In this document: one piece after another, positions 46,747 to 55,322 of the stretch
How the letters are laid out: the number at the start of each line of letters is the position of its first letter
How positions within the stretch are numbered: the first letter of the stretch is position 1
Origin: Christiangramia portivictoriae DSM 23547
GTDB lineage: Bacteria; Bacteroidota; Bacteroidia; Flavobacteriales; Flavobacteriaceae
Direction: 5' to 3'
DNA length: 64,000 nucleotides
Assembly: GCF_000423045.1 (NCBI RefSeq)
Contig: NZ_KE383972.1
Coordinates: forward strand, 1 to 64,000
Translations under genes and position numbers: made by a program
The notes under the pieces: model-generated
What the model saw: only the letters and a program-made list of their open reading frames with translations
Told to the model about the DNA's origin: nothing
Database searches by the model: none

Positions 46747-46783
46747 AGTTTAATTTTTTTAAATTTTGATAGTTAATCAGAAA

Positions 46784-46911
46784 GAACCAAAGAGAGGAAT
46801 AAGATTAAACGAACCGTGGGAACTCGTAATTCCGTCAACAATGATAATCCCCTCTCTTTACTACTTGAATTTCGTTTAGTTCTGTGAGACCTGGATCTCG
46901 TTTTTAAGTCG
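46784..46911 (+). ncRNA. Candidate IS110 bridge RNA region
   Basis: The leader between element end and transposase holds pairing segments: AAAGAGAGG (46789-46797) with CCTCTCTTT (46851-46859), and TAAACGAA (46806-46813) with TTCGTTTA (46871-46878). IS110 elements encode a bridge RNA in this position that guides target and donor recognition. No covariation was tested. Confidence 0.45.
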
Positions 46912-48000
46912 ATGAAAACCAAAGTAGCTGTTCTTTCCAATCATTCTCTTATGGATAAAATTAAACATTTTTGTGGAGTGGACATTAGTAAATCATTCTT
47001 TGATGTAGTAGATCAAGATGGAAAGCATGATCAATTCTCTAATGATGTAAAAGGCTTTAAAGGCCTACTGAAGTTCATTTAAAGAGACAGCCTGGTAGTT
47101 ATGGAAGCCACTGGCTACTATCACTACAGATTAGCTCAGTATTTATATGAGAAAGGTATAACGGTGTCGGTTGTGAATCCACTTTCGGTGAAGCGCTTTA
47201 TTCAGATGAAACTCTCCAAGATCAAGACCGATAAGAGCGATGCTAAGGCGATCTGTGAATATGCACAGGCTACAAAAGTTCCATTGTATACGGCCAGGAA
47301 TGCTGTTCAGGCGGAATGTCTGCAGCTGCTCAGTCTTCAGGATCTTTATTTGAAACAACGCACTGCGGTGAAGAATAAGATACAGGGAGAGAAAGCTCTT
47401 GGTACACCTTCAAAGACTGTAAGTCGCTCCCTTGTGCGTATGTTGGAGCAACTGGAGAAGGAACTGGCTCAGCTAGAAACAAAGCTGGAATCCTTAGTCA
47501 GAACAACCCAGGAAGAGCAACTGGAGCAATTGACTAGTATTCCGGGAGTGGGAAAGAAAACGGCGATGCTCCTAATAGTTCTCACAAATGGATTCAGCAG
47601 TTTTGAGAATGCTAGACAGCTATGTTGTTTTACCGGACTTACTCCAACGATCAGACAGTCAGGAACCAGTGTAAGGGGACGTAGCCGGATAAGTAAGGTA
47701 GGCAATCGAAAGCTTCGGAATCTACTATTCATGTGCAGCTTTACTGCTTGTAGAAACAACAAGGCCTTCAGGGAAATTTATGAGCGCATAGTCGAGAAAG
47801 GTAAGAGTAAGAAACTGGCACTAATAGCGGTTTGTAATAAGCTCCTGAAGCAGGCATTTGCCATCGCCAAATCAGGAAGCTTTTACCAGGAAAATTATAT
47901 GCAGAAATTAGCTTCAAAGAACTTGGATTTTACCTTAGTTCTTTGTTGTGCTTTGTTTTTCGTAGTATTTTTATTTCTTTATTTGAAATACCGAAATTGA
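46912..48000 (+). pseudogene. IS110-family DEDD transposase with premature stop
   Basis: The frame from ATG 46912 (or 46951) carries the first catalytic Asp (FCGVDISKSFFDV) and then hits TAA at 47080-47082. It continues in the same frame with VVMEATGYY (catalytic Glu), KTDKSDAKAIC (D-x-x-x-D) and the transposase_20 domain with LTSIPGVGKKTAMLL and the Ser-containing QSGTSVRGRSRISKVGNRKLR. Reading through the stop would give ~362 residues, normal for the family. The stop codon may have been CAA. Downstream ATG 47101 lacks the first Asp, so activity is unlikely. The last ~25 residues are a hydrophobic tail that may run past the element end. Confidence 0.85.
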
Positions 48001-48585
48001 GTCAGAGTTATATATATGAATTGATAGATCATTTGATATATGTCTCCACCTGTTGAATCCTTTAAAAATGCCTTTTTCTCTCCATTTATTTTTATGGTAA
48101 AATAAAAGTTCTATCTCATTTTCATAATCATTTTCAATATCCCTAACAATTTTCTTCCCTCTAAATATAACAGTCCTTTTTTCATTAGGTGCAAGTGTGT
48201 CAATTTCTGATTTAGCATTTCTTCCAATTATTTTAATATTAGCGATTCCTTCAGAAGTTCGATTCTGAATCTCTACTAACATTTTATTATTTCTATATTC
48301 GAAATTACTTCTCAAATGTTTACCGATAAAAAAGCAGAATATTAATGTTAATATTTTTATACTTGACTGTTTAATCCCATATATAAATCCAAAAATATAG
48401 AAATTATATAGGAGCAAGAATAATAAACTTAGGATAATTAATGGAAGAATTATATATATGAAAGTGTAACCAATAAGCAATCCATTTTTAATGATCTCCA
48501 ATCCAAAATAAGCGATTATTAGTATCAAGGAAATAAATAAGAGCGAGTAAAAAGTCCAATGTAAAATAGTTATAAATTTCTTCAT
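47971..48585 (-). CDS. Cassette membrane protein, unknown function
   Basis: A 204-residue protein with an N-terminal helix pair and a third helix (FYSLLFISLILIIAYFG, GYTFIYIILPLIILSLLFLLLYNFYIFGFIYG), then a soluble C-terminal half. It is the most distal cassette gene. Its 3' end overlaps the antisense IS110 frame by 30 bp, so either the IS clipped the original C-terminus or the transposase frame runs past the IS end. Confidence 0.55.
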   Translation of the reverse strand: MKKFITILHWTFYSLLFISLILIIAYFGLEIIKNGLLIGYTFIYIILPLIILSLLFLLLYNFYIFGFIYGIKQSSIKILTLIFCFFIGKHLRSNFEYRNNKMLVEIQNRTSEGIANIKIIGRNAKSEIDTLAPNEKRTVIFRGKKIVRDIENDYENEIELLFYHKNKWREKGIFKGFNRWRHISNDLSIHIYNSDSISVFQIKK

Positions 48586-48607
48586 CTATTTTTTTTTGAA
48601 AAATAAA

Positions 48608-48740
48608 GCACAACGGTCTCGGCTATCGCCAGTTGCGGGAGTTGGGACGCGGAGTTGTCGGCTTTGTATTTTGTTGTTTATCAAGATAATTATTTTCTTA
48701 CTAACGCTACCGCTTATTGGCGATTAACCGTTGTTGTTGC
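48608..48740 (-). repeat. attC-like repeat 1
   Basis: Left arm GCACAAC, right arm GTTGTTGC. A divergent copy (CGGCTATCGCCAGTTGCGGG), intermediate between the two main subtypes. Confidence 0.83.
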
Positions 48741-48745
48741 AAGTT

Positions 48746-49147
48746 TTATTTCACGGATATTTTTTGATCTCTTTTATAAACTATGATTTTACCTTGATTT
48801 TTAGTCATCAATGAGAAAATTCCATTGTTATCATAATTTATACCTTCAATGTAGGCACAGGAGGAAATCCCATTTTCACCTATTATTTTTAAAAAGAAAT
48901 TTTTATTGGAAAGCTTCTCTCCATTACAGTCTTTAGTTATTTCATATTTGTCGGCAGATATCGATCCATTTTCATCAGATCTTTTTACAGTGCCGTCTTT
49001 GAAAAAAATGATTCTGTCTTCAGCACTATTTTCTAGATGCCAAGACCCGATAATTTGATTCTCTAATTCATCTTTTGTTTGATAATCTTGTGCGCAAGCA
49101 GTGTGGGTAATAAATAACAATAGAACTGCAAGTTTGAGATATTTCAT
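48746..49147 (-). CDS. Cassette gene: secreted lipocalin-like protein
   Basis: A 133-residue protein with a signal peptide (LAVLLLFITHTACAQ). The mature part begins with IIGSWHLENSAEDRIIFFKDGTVKR, a start typical of lipocalin-like domains. It ends 6 bp before its repeat. Function unknown. Confidence 0.68.
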   Translation of the reverse strand: MKYLKLAVLLLFITHTACAQDYQTKDELENQIIGSWHLENSAEDRIIFFKDGTVKRSDENGSISADKYEITKDCNGEKLSNKNFFLKIIGENGISSCAYIEGINYDNNGIFSLMTKNQGKIIVYKRDQKISVK

Positions 49148-49245
49148 AAGTAATTTAGAATTAAATAAATGAATAAATTTTATTGTTCAGATTAATTGGA
49201 GCCTGGTTTTTAAATTTTGTAATAGGAATACCACTAATAAAATTT

Positions 49246-49380
49246 GCTACAACGGTTACGGTTATCGCCAGTTGGCGGAGTAATGGACGCGGATTTGTCG
49301 GCTTAGTATTGGTTTGTTGGTTAAGATAATTATTTTAGTTTCTAAAGTGCCGCTTATTGGCGATTAACCGTTGTTGGCTA
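49246..49380 (-). repeat. attC-like repeat 2
   Basis: Left arm TGCTACAAC pairs with the right arm of repeat 1 (GTTGTTGCA, one mismatch); right arm GTTGGCTAT. First spacer variant GGTTA in place of GGTCT. Confidence 0.85.
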
Positions 49381-49403
49381 TAGTTATTTGTAACTTTTTC
49401 TAA

Positions 49404-49985
49404 TTAGAATTTATAACCTAAACCAATTTGAATTCCAAGTTCTGTCAATTTTTGATGGTTATTCGATTTCTCAAATGGGATTAAAGAATGTTTTTTAAAG
49501 TTCGGATTGATAAATATCGTGAAATCTTGAATACCATATTGTCCACCAATACCGAAAACGTAACAAATTCCGTCCTGAGAGTCAATACTATTTTGAGTGA
49601 TTTGAAAATCTATCAGAGCGCCACCATTGATGAAAAAGTATTTCCACATTGTATAATTAACCATTAGCGGAACTGAAACTAATTCAAAGTTTTCATCTCT
49701 AACCTCTCTGGTTACACCAGTGAATGCTGGTTTAATCAATATCGTAGAATTGTGGTAATTAACACCCGTTTCAAGAGCAATATTTTCGTTTAAATGCTTC
49801 AAGTATTTTATTCCGAATTCGGATAGATCCTTAATTTCTGAACTTCCAGATCCAACTAGAATTTCATTTCGTAAAAACTCGCTATTAGAAGCTCCGTAGT
49901 AAATTCTTAATTCATTTTGCGCTTGACCGAAGGAGTCTAGAGAAAGGATTAGTAGTGAACAGATTAATAGATATTTATTGATCAT
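49404..49985 (-). CDS. Cassette gene: outer-membrane beta-barrel protein
   Basis: A 193-residue protein with a signal peptide (YLLICSLLILSLDSFGQ) and alternating amphipathic strands ending in ELGIQIGLGYKF, a C-terminal aromatic strand typical of small barrel proteins (PorT/OmpW-like size). It is the only cassette in view with an obvious full barrel of this type, besides the one at 61306. Confidence 0.7.
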   Translation of the reverse strand: MINKYLLICSLLILSLDSFGQAQNELRIYYGASNSEFLRNEILVGSGSSEIKDLSEFGIKYLKHLNENIALETGVNYHNSTILIKPAFTGVTREVRDENFELVSVPLMVNYTMWKYFFINGGALIDFQITQNSIDSQDGICYVFGIGGQYGIQDFTIFINPNFKKHSLIPFEKSNNHQKLTELGIQIGLGYKF

Positions 49986-50045
49986 CTAAACGGTGTTAAT
50001 TCTTTGTTGCGTTAAGTTATTGAACTCAGGATCTCGTTAAATAAT

Positions 50046-50184
50046 TATAGCCAACGGTTTGCGATTATCGCAAGTTGCGGGAGTAGGGATGCGGACTTGT
50101 CGGCTTAATCATTTTCTTTCTTGGTTTCTAAAATTACACTTTTTCTACAATACCCGGAATTTGAGATGAATCGCTGTTAGCCAC
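50046..50184 (-). repeat. attC-like repeat 3 (subtype B)
   Basis: Left arm TATAGCCAAC pairs with right arm of repeat 2 (GTTGGCTATA, 10 bp perfect); right arm GTTAGCCA. Inner sequence differs (GATTATCGCAAGTTGCGGG; ACCCGGAATTTGAGATGAATCG). Confidence 0.83.
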
Positions 50185-50190
50185 TGGCAT

Positions 50191-50622
50191 TTATGATATT
50201 CCTAATGTTTCTAGATGTTTTACGTTATGATATCTTAAACAAGCCTTTATACATTCTTTTAATTCTAATTCTAGAATTTTTTGATCTAAATGAAATATAA
50301 TTGCTCTATTTCCTTCATATTGAAACTTTTTGCCGAAAACTAAGCGAAATGTATCAACTAATCGACTTGTGCATTGAAAGTATAACCCATATTGGTTAGG
50401 TCTTTTTTCTTTCCAATCCATTCTTAAGGTGCTTCCAACATTAGTCACAAAACTAGGTTCACTCCATTTCACTGTTATATCTAAATTTGATACTCCTGGA
50501 GTTTCATAAGCCGTTTCTATAACTAAATCTCGTAAGTAATTCATCTTTTCTTTAACAACATCAGGATATGAATTGAAAATTGCTTCTACCTTAGGATTTA
50601 TATTAGTAGTTAATTTATTCAT
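50191..50622 (-). CDS. Cassette gene: DUF1801 / YdhG-like protein
   Basis: A 143-residue cytoplasmic protein. VEAIFNSYPDVVKEKMNYLRDLVIETA, DITVKWSEPSFV and RAIIFHLDQKILELELKECIKACLRYH match the DUF1801 fold (YdhG/YjbR-like). Biochemical role unknown. DUF1801-type proteins are frequent in mobile cassette contexts. Confidence 0.75.
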   Translation of the reverse strand: MNKLTTNINPKVEAIFNSYPDVVKEKMNYLRDLVIETAYETPGVSNLDITVKWSEPSFVTNVGSTLRMDWKEKRPNQYGLYFQCTSRLVDTFRLVFGKKFQYEGNRAIIFHLDQKILELELKECIKACLRYHNVKHLETLGIS

Positions 50623-50769
50623 CTGATAATTTCTAAGAAGAACATAAAGATTTTATTTACTCAAGCAGAAAATTAATGTTTTTCAAATTAACTTTTTACT
50701 CAATTATAAGATTTTAAATTCTTAAGTTTTTGTCTCGTTTTCTTCTTTACTGAAATTTTTGTGATGCTT

Positions 50770-50904
50770 ATGGCTAACGGTCTCGGTTATCGCCAGTTGG
50801 CGGAGTAAGGAACGCGTATTTGTCGGCTTAGTATTGGTTTGTTGGTTTAGATAATTATTTTAGTTTCTAAAGTGCCGCTTATTGGCGATTAACCGTTATT
50901 AGCT
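50770..50904 (-). repeat. attC-like repeat 4
   Basis: Left arm TGGCTAAC pairs perfectly with right arm of repeat 3 (GTTAGCCA). The right arm reads CCGTTATTAGCTCC, an A replacing the usual G before TTAGC. Confidence 0.85.
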
Positions 50905-50923
50905 CCTGTATTTTTTGTTCGAA

Positions 50924-51280
50924 TTAGTAATCCTGGACGAGAACTTCTGTCGGAATATGTAGAGTAGTATTTAATTTTCTTACCATTTCCAGAGTTAGTT
51001 TTCTCTTCTTACTCAAAATTTCGCTCACTCTACTTTTGAATCCAAAAATTTCTGCAAGATCTTTTTGTTTCATACCCATTTGTTCCATTCTAAATTTTAT
51101 GGCTTCTATGGGATCCGGCATTCCAATTGGGAAATTCTCATTTTCATAATTGTCAATGAGAATTGCTAAGATTTCCAATTCATCTCCTTCATCAGTTCCT
51201 CTTTTTGCATCAAATATCTCATCAATTCTTTGAAGAGCATTCTGATAGTCTTCTTCGTTTCTAATCGGTTTAATTCTCAT
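50924..51280 (-). CDS. higA: Cassette gene: HigA-type antitoxin
   Basis: A 118-residue protein with a C-terminal XRE helix-turn-helix (MGMKQKDLAEIFGFKSRVSEILSKKR, about residues 72-97) and the HigA-type N-terminal region (NEEDYQNALQRIDEIFDAKRGTDEGDELEILAILIDNYE). It starts 4 bp after the end of the toxin gene, the toxin-first order of higBA. The gene is intact although its toxin is broken. Confidence 0.88.
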   Translation of the reverse strand: MRIKPIRNEEDYQNALQRIDEIFDAKRGTDEGDELEILAILIDNYENENFPIGMPDPIEAIKFRMEQMGMKQKDLAEIFGFKSRVSEILSKKRKLTLEMVRKLNTTLHIPTEVLVQDY

Positions 51281-51284
51281 TTTA

Positions 51285-51578
51285 TTAAATATTGTTAGCG
51301 TCTATTTTATCATATTCTGCGTGAGTTCCAACAAATCTTATGTAACAGATCTGATATTCAAAGTTGAATTTTACAATTAATCTATAAGAGTTCCCCTTAA
51401 TGTTGAAAACGATTCTATTTTCCTGCTAAATGCTTGCGCTTGGATAATCTTTTTTAAGATCATTTATATTATTCCAATTTGTTTTTTCAGTTTCTCGGTA
51501 CCAAAATTTTAATTGTTGTTCACTGTCAGCGTGTTTTAACCAAAAATCACGTAAAGTTCGTTTCGCAATAATTCTCAC
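51285..51578 (-). pseudogene. higB: Cassette gene: HigB-family toxin with nonsense mutation
   Basis: From GTG at 51578 the frame reads RIIAKRTLRDFWLKHADSEQ and continues to PSASI, then meets TAG at 51426-51428. After it follows ENRIVFNIKGNSYRLIVKF and FVGTHAEYDKIDA, the conserved half of HigB. Without the stop it would be 97 residues, the normal length. The mutation removes the C-terminal half of the mRNA interferase, including the conserved GTHAEYD part, so the toxin should be dead. Confidence 0.85.
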
Positions 51579-51595
51579 ATCAAATTATTTTAAAA

Positions 51596-51603
51596 CAAAG
51601 ATA
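51596..51603 (-). promoter_or_regulatory. -7 box of the higBA cassette
   Basis: On the minus strand TATCTTTG matches TAnnTTTG, about 18 bp upstream of the GTG start. No TTG lies at the ideal distance. It suggests a promoter inside the cassette. Confidence 0.45.
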
Positions 51604-51648
51604 AATTAAAATTCCCAAATTGGTAACTAAAATCATGTAAAAATATTG

Positions 51649-51786
51649 GTGCTAACGGTTCGCGGTTATCGCAAGTTGCGGGAGTAGGGACGCGGACTTG
51701 TCGGCTTAGTTGTTTTCATAATTGGTCTCTAAAATTACAATTTTTCCCCGATACCCGGAATTTGAGATGAACCGCTGTTGGCAACT
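51649..51786 (-). repeat. attC-like repeat 5 (subtype B)
   Basis: Left arm GGTGCTAAC pairs with right arm of repeat 4 (TTAGCTCC, one mismatch); right arm GTTGGCAAC. Subtype B interior, like repeat 3. Confidence 0.83.
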
Positions 51787-51817
51787 GAGCTTTAACTAAA
51801 TAACTCTAATATTAATC

Positions 51818-52315
51818 TTAGTCACCAGGGACTTGAAATCGATTTTTTGAGCAATTATAATCAACCCATTCTGAATTTTTAGGATATGTATCTACATCTA
51901 GTAATTTACACTTCCACAATGGAAGATTCTTAACTTTATTTGGTGATAAAAATGATGTCATTAAAATAGTATCTCCAGCTATATCTGTAGTAAAAGCATA
52001 AGCTCTTAAGTCTTTATTGAACTTGTTTTTATATTTCAATTTTAACTTCCTTTCAAATTCCATTATTTCTTCTGCTCTATCCATTTCTACTATAAATGGT
52101 TTAACAGCGTAGCCAATTGTTGCTTGGTTACTTTTGACTTCATAACTTCCACATATTGTTAACTCAGTTGTAATTTGATCAGGGATCTGATCTATAATCA
52201 TTGATTTACAAGAAGCTATTAATCCACAAATTGAAGGAATTAATAATATCATTTTTAACTTTCTCAAAAGTCGGGAAGATGTGGTCTGAATATTTTGAGA
52301 ATTATTATTTTTCAA
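51818..52315 (-). CDS. Cassette gene: putative lipoprotein
   Basis: A frame of up to 165 residues. The N-terminal ~21 residues are polar, and a lipoprotein signal follows (MILLIPSICGLIASCKS). The real start is therefore probably the internal ATG at 52252, or the protein has an unusual long leader. The mature part is beta-rich with no recognised motif. Confidence 0.55.
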   Translation of the reverse strand: MKNNNSQNIQTTSSRLLRKLKMILLIPSICGLIASCKSMIIDQIPDQITTELTICGSYEVKSNQATIGYAVKPFIVEMDRAEEIMEFERKLKLKYKNKFNKDLRAYAFTTDIAGDTILMTSFLSPNKVKNLPLWKCKLLDVDTYPKNSEWVDYNCSKNRFQVPGD

Positions 52316-52371
52316 TAAGAAAAGTTTTCAGTCGATTAATTATTTCTAGCACCTCAATTTTTATAAGCTTT

Positions 52372-52508
52372 GTTGCCAACGGTCTCGGTTATCGCCAGTT
52401 GGCGGAGTAGGGAAAGCGGCATTGTCGGCTTAGTATTGGTTTGTTGGTCAAGTTGATTATTTTCTTTCTTACGGTGCCGGCTATTGGCGATTAACCGTTG
52501 TTGTGCAC
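52372..52508 (-). repeat. attC-like repeat 6
   Basis: Left arm GTTGCCAAC pairs with right arm of repeat 5 (GTTGGCAAC, 9 bp); right arm GTTGTGCACAG. Confidence 0.86.
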
Positions 52509-52513
52509 AGTAT

Positions 52514-52987
52514 TTAGTACAGAATAACTGTTTTAAGTACTAAATCCTTTTCACTTATATATTTACTTATAGAATCATTGTTATCAAGTGTCAAAAGTGA
52601 TTCTCCTAATTTGAAGCTCACTATAGAATCCTTTTGAATTTCACTTTCTATCAACACATTATATTTTCCAAACCCACCCTGAATGTAAGCTAACCGCCAG
52701 GTATTATTTTTTGAGGATAGTAACGTTAGTTTTTGGCGCGGAAGAGAGTCGGAAATAACATCCGTTGCATTAAACGGCTCATTCGGATCTGCTAATTCAA
52801 AGTTGTCATTACTGACTTTTATCAGTGCATTTTGCAGAATATCAGGTATAGAATCTTTCGAGTTATATTCGGTCCATTTTTGCTCGCTTTGAGATTCTTC
52901 ATCCCTCGCAATATCTCTCTTTTCCGATTTATTGTCGGAGCAGCTGCAAACTATTAAAACAAGCGGTATTAATAATTCTTTTCTCAT
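52514..52987 (-). CDS. Cassette gene: lipoprotein
   Basis: A 157-residue lipoprotein with a good signal and lipobox (LLIPLVLIVCSCSD). Highly charged linker, then a mixed domain. No family recognised. It stops 5 bp before its repeat. Confidence 0.65.
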   Translation of the reverse strand: MRKELLIPLVLIVCSCSDNKSEKRDIARDEESQSEQKWTEYNSKDSIPDILQNALIKVSNDNFELADPNEPFNATDVISDSLPRQKLTLLSSKNNTWRLAYIQGGFGKYNVLIESEIQKDSIVSFKLGESLLTLDNNDSISKYISEKDLVLKTVILY

Positions 52988-53003
52988 TTTCCTGGTTTAA
53001 ATA

Positions 53004-53142
53004 TTGTGCACAACGGTCTCGGTTATCGCCAGTTGGCGGAGTAAGGGAAGCGGATTTGTCGGCTTAGTATTGGTTTGTTGGTCAAGTTAATTATTTTCTT
53101 TCTAAAGCTGCCGCTTATTGGCGATGAACCGTTGTTGTGCTT
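53004..53142 (-). repeat. attC-like repeat 7
   Basis: Left arm TTGTGCACAAC pairs with right arm of repeat 6 (GTTGTGCACAG, 10 bp) with further matches beyond; right arm GTTGTGCTT. Confidence 0.87.
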
Positions 53143-53151
53143 GCGTTATTT

Positions 53152-53892
53152 TTACAGTTCATTTTTTAGTTTCTTCTCTATAAGATTTATTGTCTGATCA
53201 CCTTGCGTTCTAACATTTTTGATATAATCTCTTACTTTAAAAGCGTAGGAAAGTTCAAGATCGACCAATTTTCTGAATTCTGGAGAATTGAATGATTGTA
53301 ACATTTCAAACTGGTCAAATTTGGATATATAATTCGGATTTTCTGTATCAAATGGTCTTAATTCTGAGGTGTAGCTTGAAAAACGACTTGAATGTACTTT
53401 TGCTCGGTCCTTAACTGCATTTAAATAACCATAATAATTTGCAATAGAATTTTTTATAGAATCATTATTAATGAGCTGTATATTTCCTGTATTTATAAGT
53501 TCATCATAGGAATTTCTCTCTCCAAAAATATGGCCGCCTGAAAAAACGCCGCCGTAGGAAACGGTATTTAAGAATGCTAGGGTATCCTTTACTGTCAATT
53601 CATTTTCACAGAATTTCTTTGCTAATTTTAGACTTTCTATTTTCTTGTCCAATCTATTAATTACCAATGCTTCATTCAATTCATTATTTCTTGCTAACTC
53701 CTTTTTAAGATTTTTTAAAATTTTATTTTCGTGAATTGCATTAAGTCTATTTTGGTTCCAATTATTTATTTGAAGTGCGATCAATATTCCTAATACGACA
53801 AGTACAATTTCTCCTAAGGCGTAAATTATATATTTTTTAAACCTATTTTCTTCAAGTAATTTTTGACGAATCTTTCTAAAGAAATTTATCAT
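53152..53892 (-). CDS. Cassette gene: DUF6090-family membrane protein
   Basis: A 246-residue protein. The ATG at 53892 starts the family hallmark (MINFFRKIRQKLLEENRFKK, then the helix YALGEIVLVVLGILIALQINNWN). The longer frame from 53952 would start inside the repeat. The rest is a helical extracytoplasmic or cytoplasmic domain ending VRTQGDQTINLIEKKL. DUF6090 is widespread in Flavobacteria, with unknown function. A DUF6090 gene inside a cassette shows that common chromosomal families are being captured. Confidence 0.82.
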   Translation of the reverse strand: MINFFRKIRQKLLEENRFKKYIIYALGEIVLVVLGILIALQINNWNQNRLNAIHENKILKNLKKELARNNELNEALVINRLDKKIESLKLAKKFCENELTVKDTLAFLNTVSYGGVFSGGHIFGERNSYDELINTGNIQLINNDSIKNSIANYYGYLNAVKDRAKVHSSRFSSYTSELRPFDTENPNYISKFDQFEMLQSFNSPEFRKLVDLELSYAFKVRDYIKNVRTQGDQTINLIEKKLKNEL

Positions 53893-53945
53893 GTTGATAC
53901 TTTCCTTAAAGATATGATTTTTAGCAAATATCTTTATAAAATAAT

Positions 53946-54084
53946 GAAGCACAACGGTCTCGGTTATCGCCAGTTGGCGGAGTGCGGGACGCGGATTTGT
54001 CGGCTTAGTATTGGTTTGTTGGTCAAGTGAATTATTTTCTTTCTAACGGTGCCGCTTATTGGCGATTAACCGTTGTTGTGAAAA
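53946..54084 (-). repeat. attC-like repeat 8
   Basis: Left arm AAGCACAAC pairs with right arm of repeat 7 (GTTGTGCTT, 9 bp perfect); right arm GTTGTGAAAAGTGG. Confidence 0.87.
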
Positions 54085-54121
54085 GTGGTGTTCTCAAATC
54101 GTCAAATTTTTAATCAGTACT

Positions 54122-54592
54122 TCAATGCAAGTTGAGAACCTCGATATTCTTTTGGGTTCCTTGATAATTTAAAGGGTAGGAATAGTATATTATTGAATTC
54201 ATTTTGTTTTTTGACCTTTTGGTTTTCTGTTTAGTTATTAAATAAATTTTGCGTCTTTTACTTAGGAAATTATGTATTTCCCAATTGGTCATTTCTTTAG
54301 ATAAATCTTTAACATCTGTAGTATTTATAGAATCGATGTATATCTTCTCTTTCATCTCGTGCACACTGTAATACTCATCAAAACCTTTTTGATTTGGAAT
54401 GATAAATTTATATGAGTCCCATTGAAAATCAGGGTTTTTACTTTCTATTTTAAACAAATAATATAATTTTCCATTTATATCAGACGTGATAATCGCATTT
54501 TCATCTAAAATTTTTAAAGTATCCTCTTGTGCTACACATATTTTAAATGATAACAGAATACTTAATATTATTACACTTCTTAGAAGTTCCAT
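54122..54592 (-). CDS. Cassette gene: secreted hypothetical protein
   Basis: A 156-residue protein with a signal peptide (SVIILSILLSFKICVAQ). The mature part has no recognised motif, and its C-terminal half is rich in Lys and Arg (SKRRKIYLITKQKTKRSKNK). Confidence 0.6.
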   Translation of the reverse strand: MELLRSVIILSILLSFKICVAQEDTLKILDENAIITSDINGKLYYLFKIESKNPDFQWDSYKFIIPNQKGFDEYYSVHEMKEKIYIDSINTTDVKDLSKEMTNWEIHNFLSKRRKIYLITKQKTKRSKNKMNSIIYYSYPLNYQGTQKNIEVLNLH

Positions 54593-54675
54593 TTTACATT
54601 GTTTATTAACTTAATTTAGAATTAGCGATTTGATTAAAAAACTGATCATAATCTAAAGCAGGATCTTGTGCACCA

Positions 54676-54815
54676 TTTTTCACAACGGTTTCGAATAATC
54701 GTCAGTTGTGGTTGAAGGTATTCGGATTAGTCCGCTTAGGTTTTTGTTTCCTGGTTTCTAAAAGTACTATTTTATTTCAAATGGCCACAATTGCGAATAT
54801 TCGTTGTTATACACT
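54676..54815 (-). repeat. attC-like repeat 9 (subtype C, divergent)
   Basis: Left arm ends TTTTTCACAAC and pairs with right arm of repeat 8 (GTTGTGAAAA, with more pairs beyond); right arm GTTATACACTGG. The interior is a distinct variant (TTTCGAATAATCGTCAGTTGTGG; CCACAATTGCGAATATTCG). Confidence 0.82.
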
Positions 54816-55180
54816 GGTGCGACACAGCCGAGTGAGAACCTCTGATATGCCGCAGTCGGGAATAATCTCACAATCAATTAAGGATCTTGCTCGTTTTGTT
54901 ACAATTCTTGCATCCGAGTAAGTGTCCGTTTCTTGGTACTAAGCTTGTTTTTGATGAAGTTCTTAGTAGTTGATTTGTGTTTGAGTAGCTACCAAAAGAT
55001 TCTTTTTGATAATAACCTTCCTGAGCGATTCTCTTGAATTTTCAATAGAACCAGGATTTTGAAAGTTATCGATGAACAAAAGATTTTTAGTTCAAAATTA
55101 TCAATTGAAGGCTTCAAAAACTCAAATTTTTCAGATTGGATTCTAATAGTTTTTAGTAGCTAAAATCGTTGCGGAGCACT
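54816..55180 (-). other. ORF-less cassette
   Basis: About 365 bp bounded by repeats 9 and 10, with no supported protein frame on the minus strand; an unrelated 71-codon plus-strand frame begins inside repeat 9. The cassette could carry an RNA, a promoter or a decayed gene. Confidence 0.6.
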
Positions 55181-55318
55181 TGTGTATAACGGTCTCGGTT
55201 ATCGCCAGTTGGCGGAGTAGGGGACGTGGATTTGTCGGCTTAGTATTAGTTTGTTGGTCAAGTTAATTATTTTCTTTCTAACGGTGCCGCTTATTGGCGA
55301 TGAACCGTTGTTGCCTGC
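55181..55318 (-). repeat. attC-like repeat 10
   Basis: Left arm GTGTATAAC pairs with right arm of repeat 9 (GTTATACAC, 9 bp perfect); right arm GTTGCCTGCAG. Confidence 0.86.
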
Positions 55319-55322
55319 AGTT

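Larger units (their letters stand above)
46770..48000 (+). mobile_element. IS110-family insertion sequence (ends approximate)
   Basis: A DEDD transposase frame plus a structured ~140-bp noncoding leader on the plus strand, opposite to the cassettes. IS110 elements lack long inverted repeats, so the ends given are estimates. It lies inside the last cassette, between the truncated repeat and the 47971-48585 gene. Members of this family often insert at or near attC sites. Confidence 0.75.

Noticed and set aside
46083-47082. Stop-codon recoding (readthrough or selenocysteine) as explanation for interrupted genes
   Set aside because: The interrupting codons are TGA, TAA and TAG in different genes, with no shared downstream element; independent mutations are simpler.
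54706-54921. 71-codon plus-strand frame
   Set aside because: It begins inside attC-like repeat 9, runs against cassette direction and has no family resemblance.
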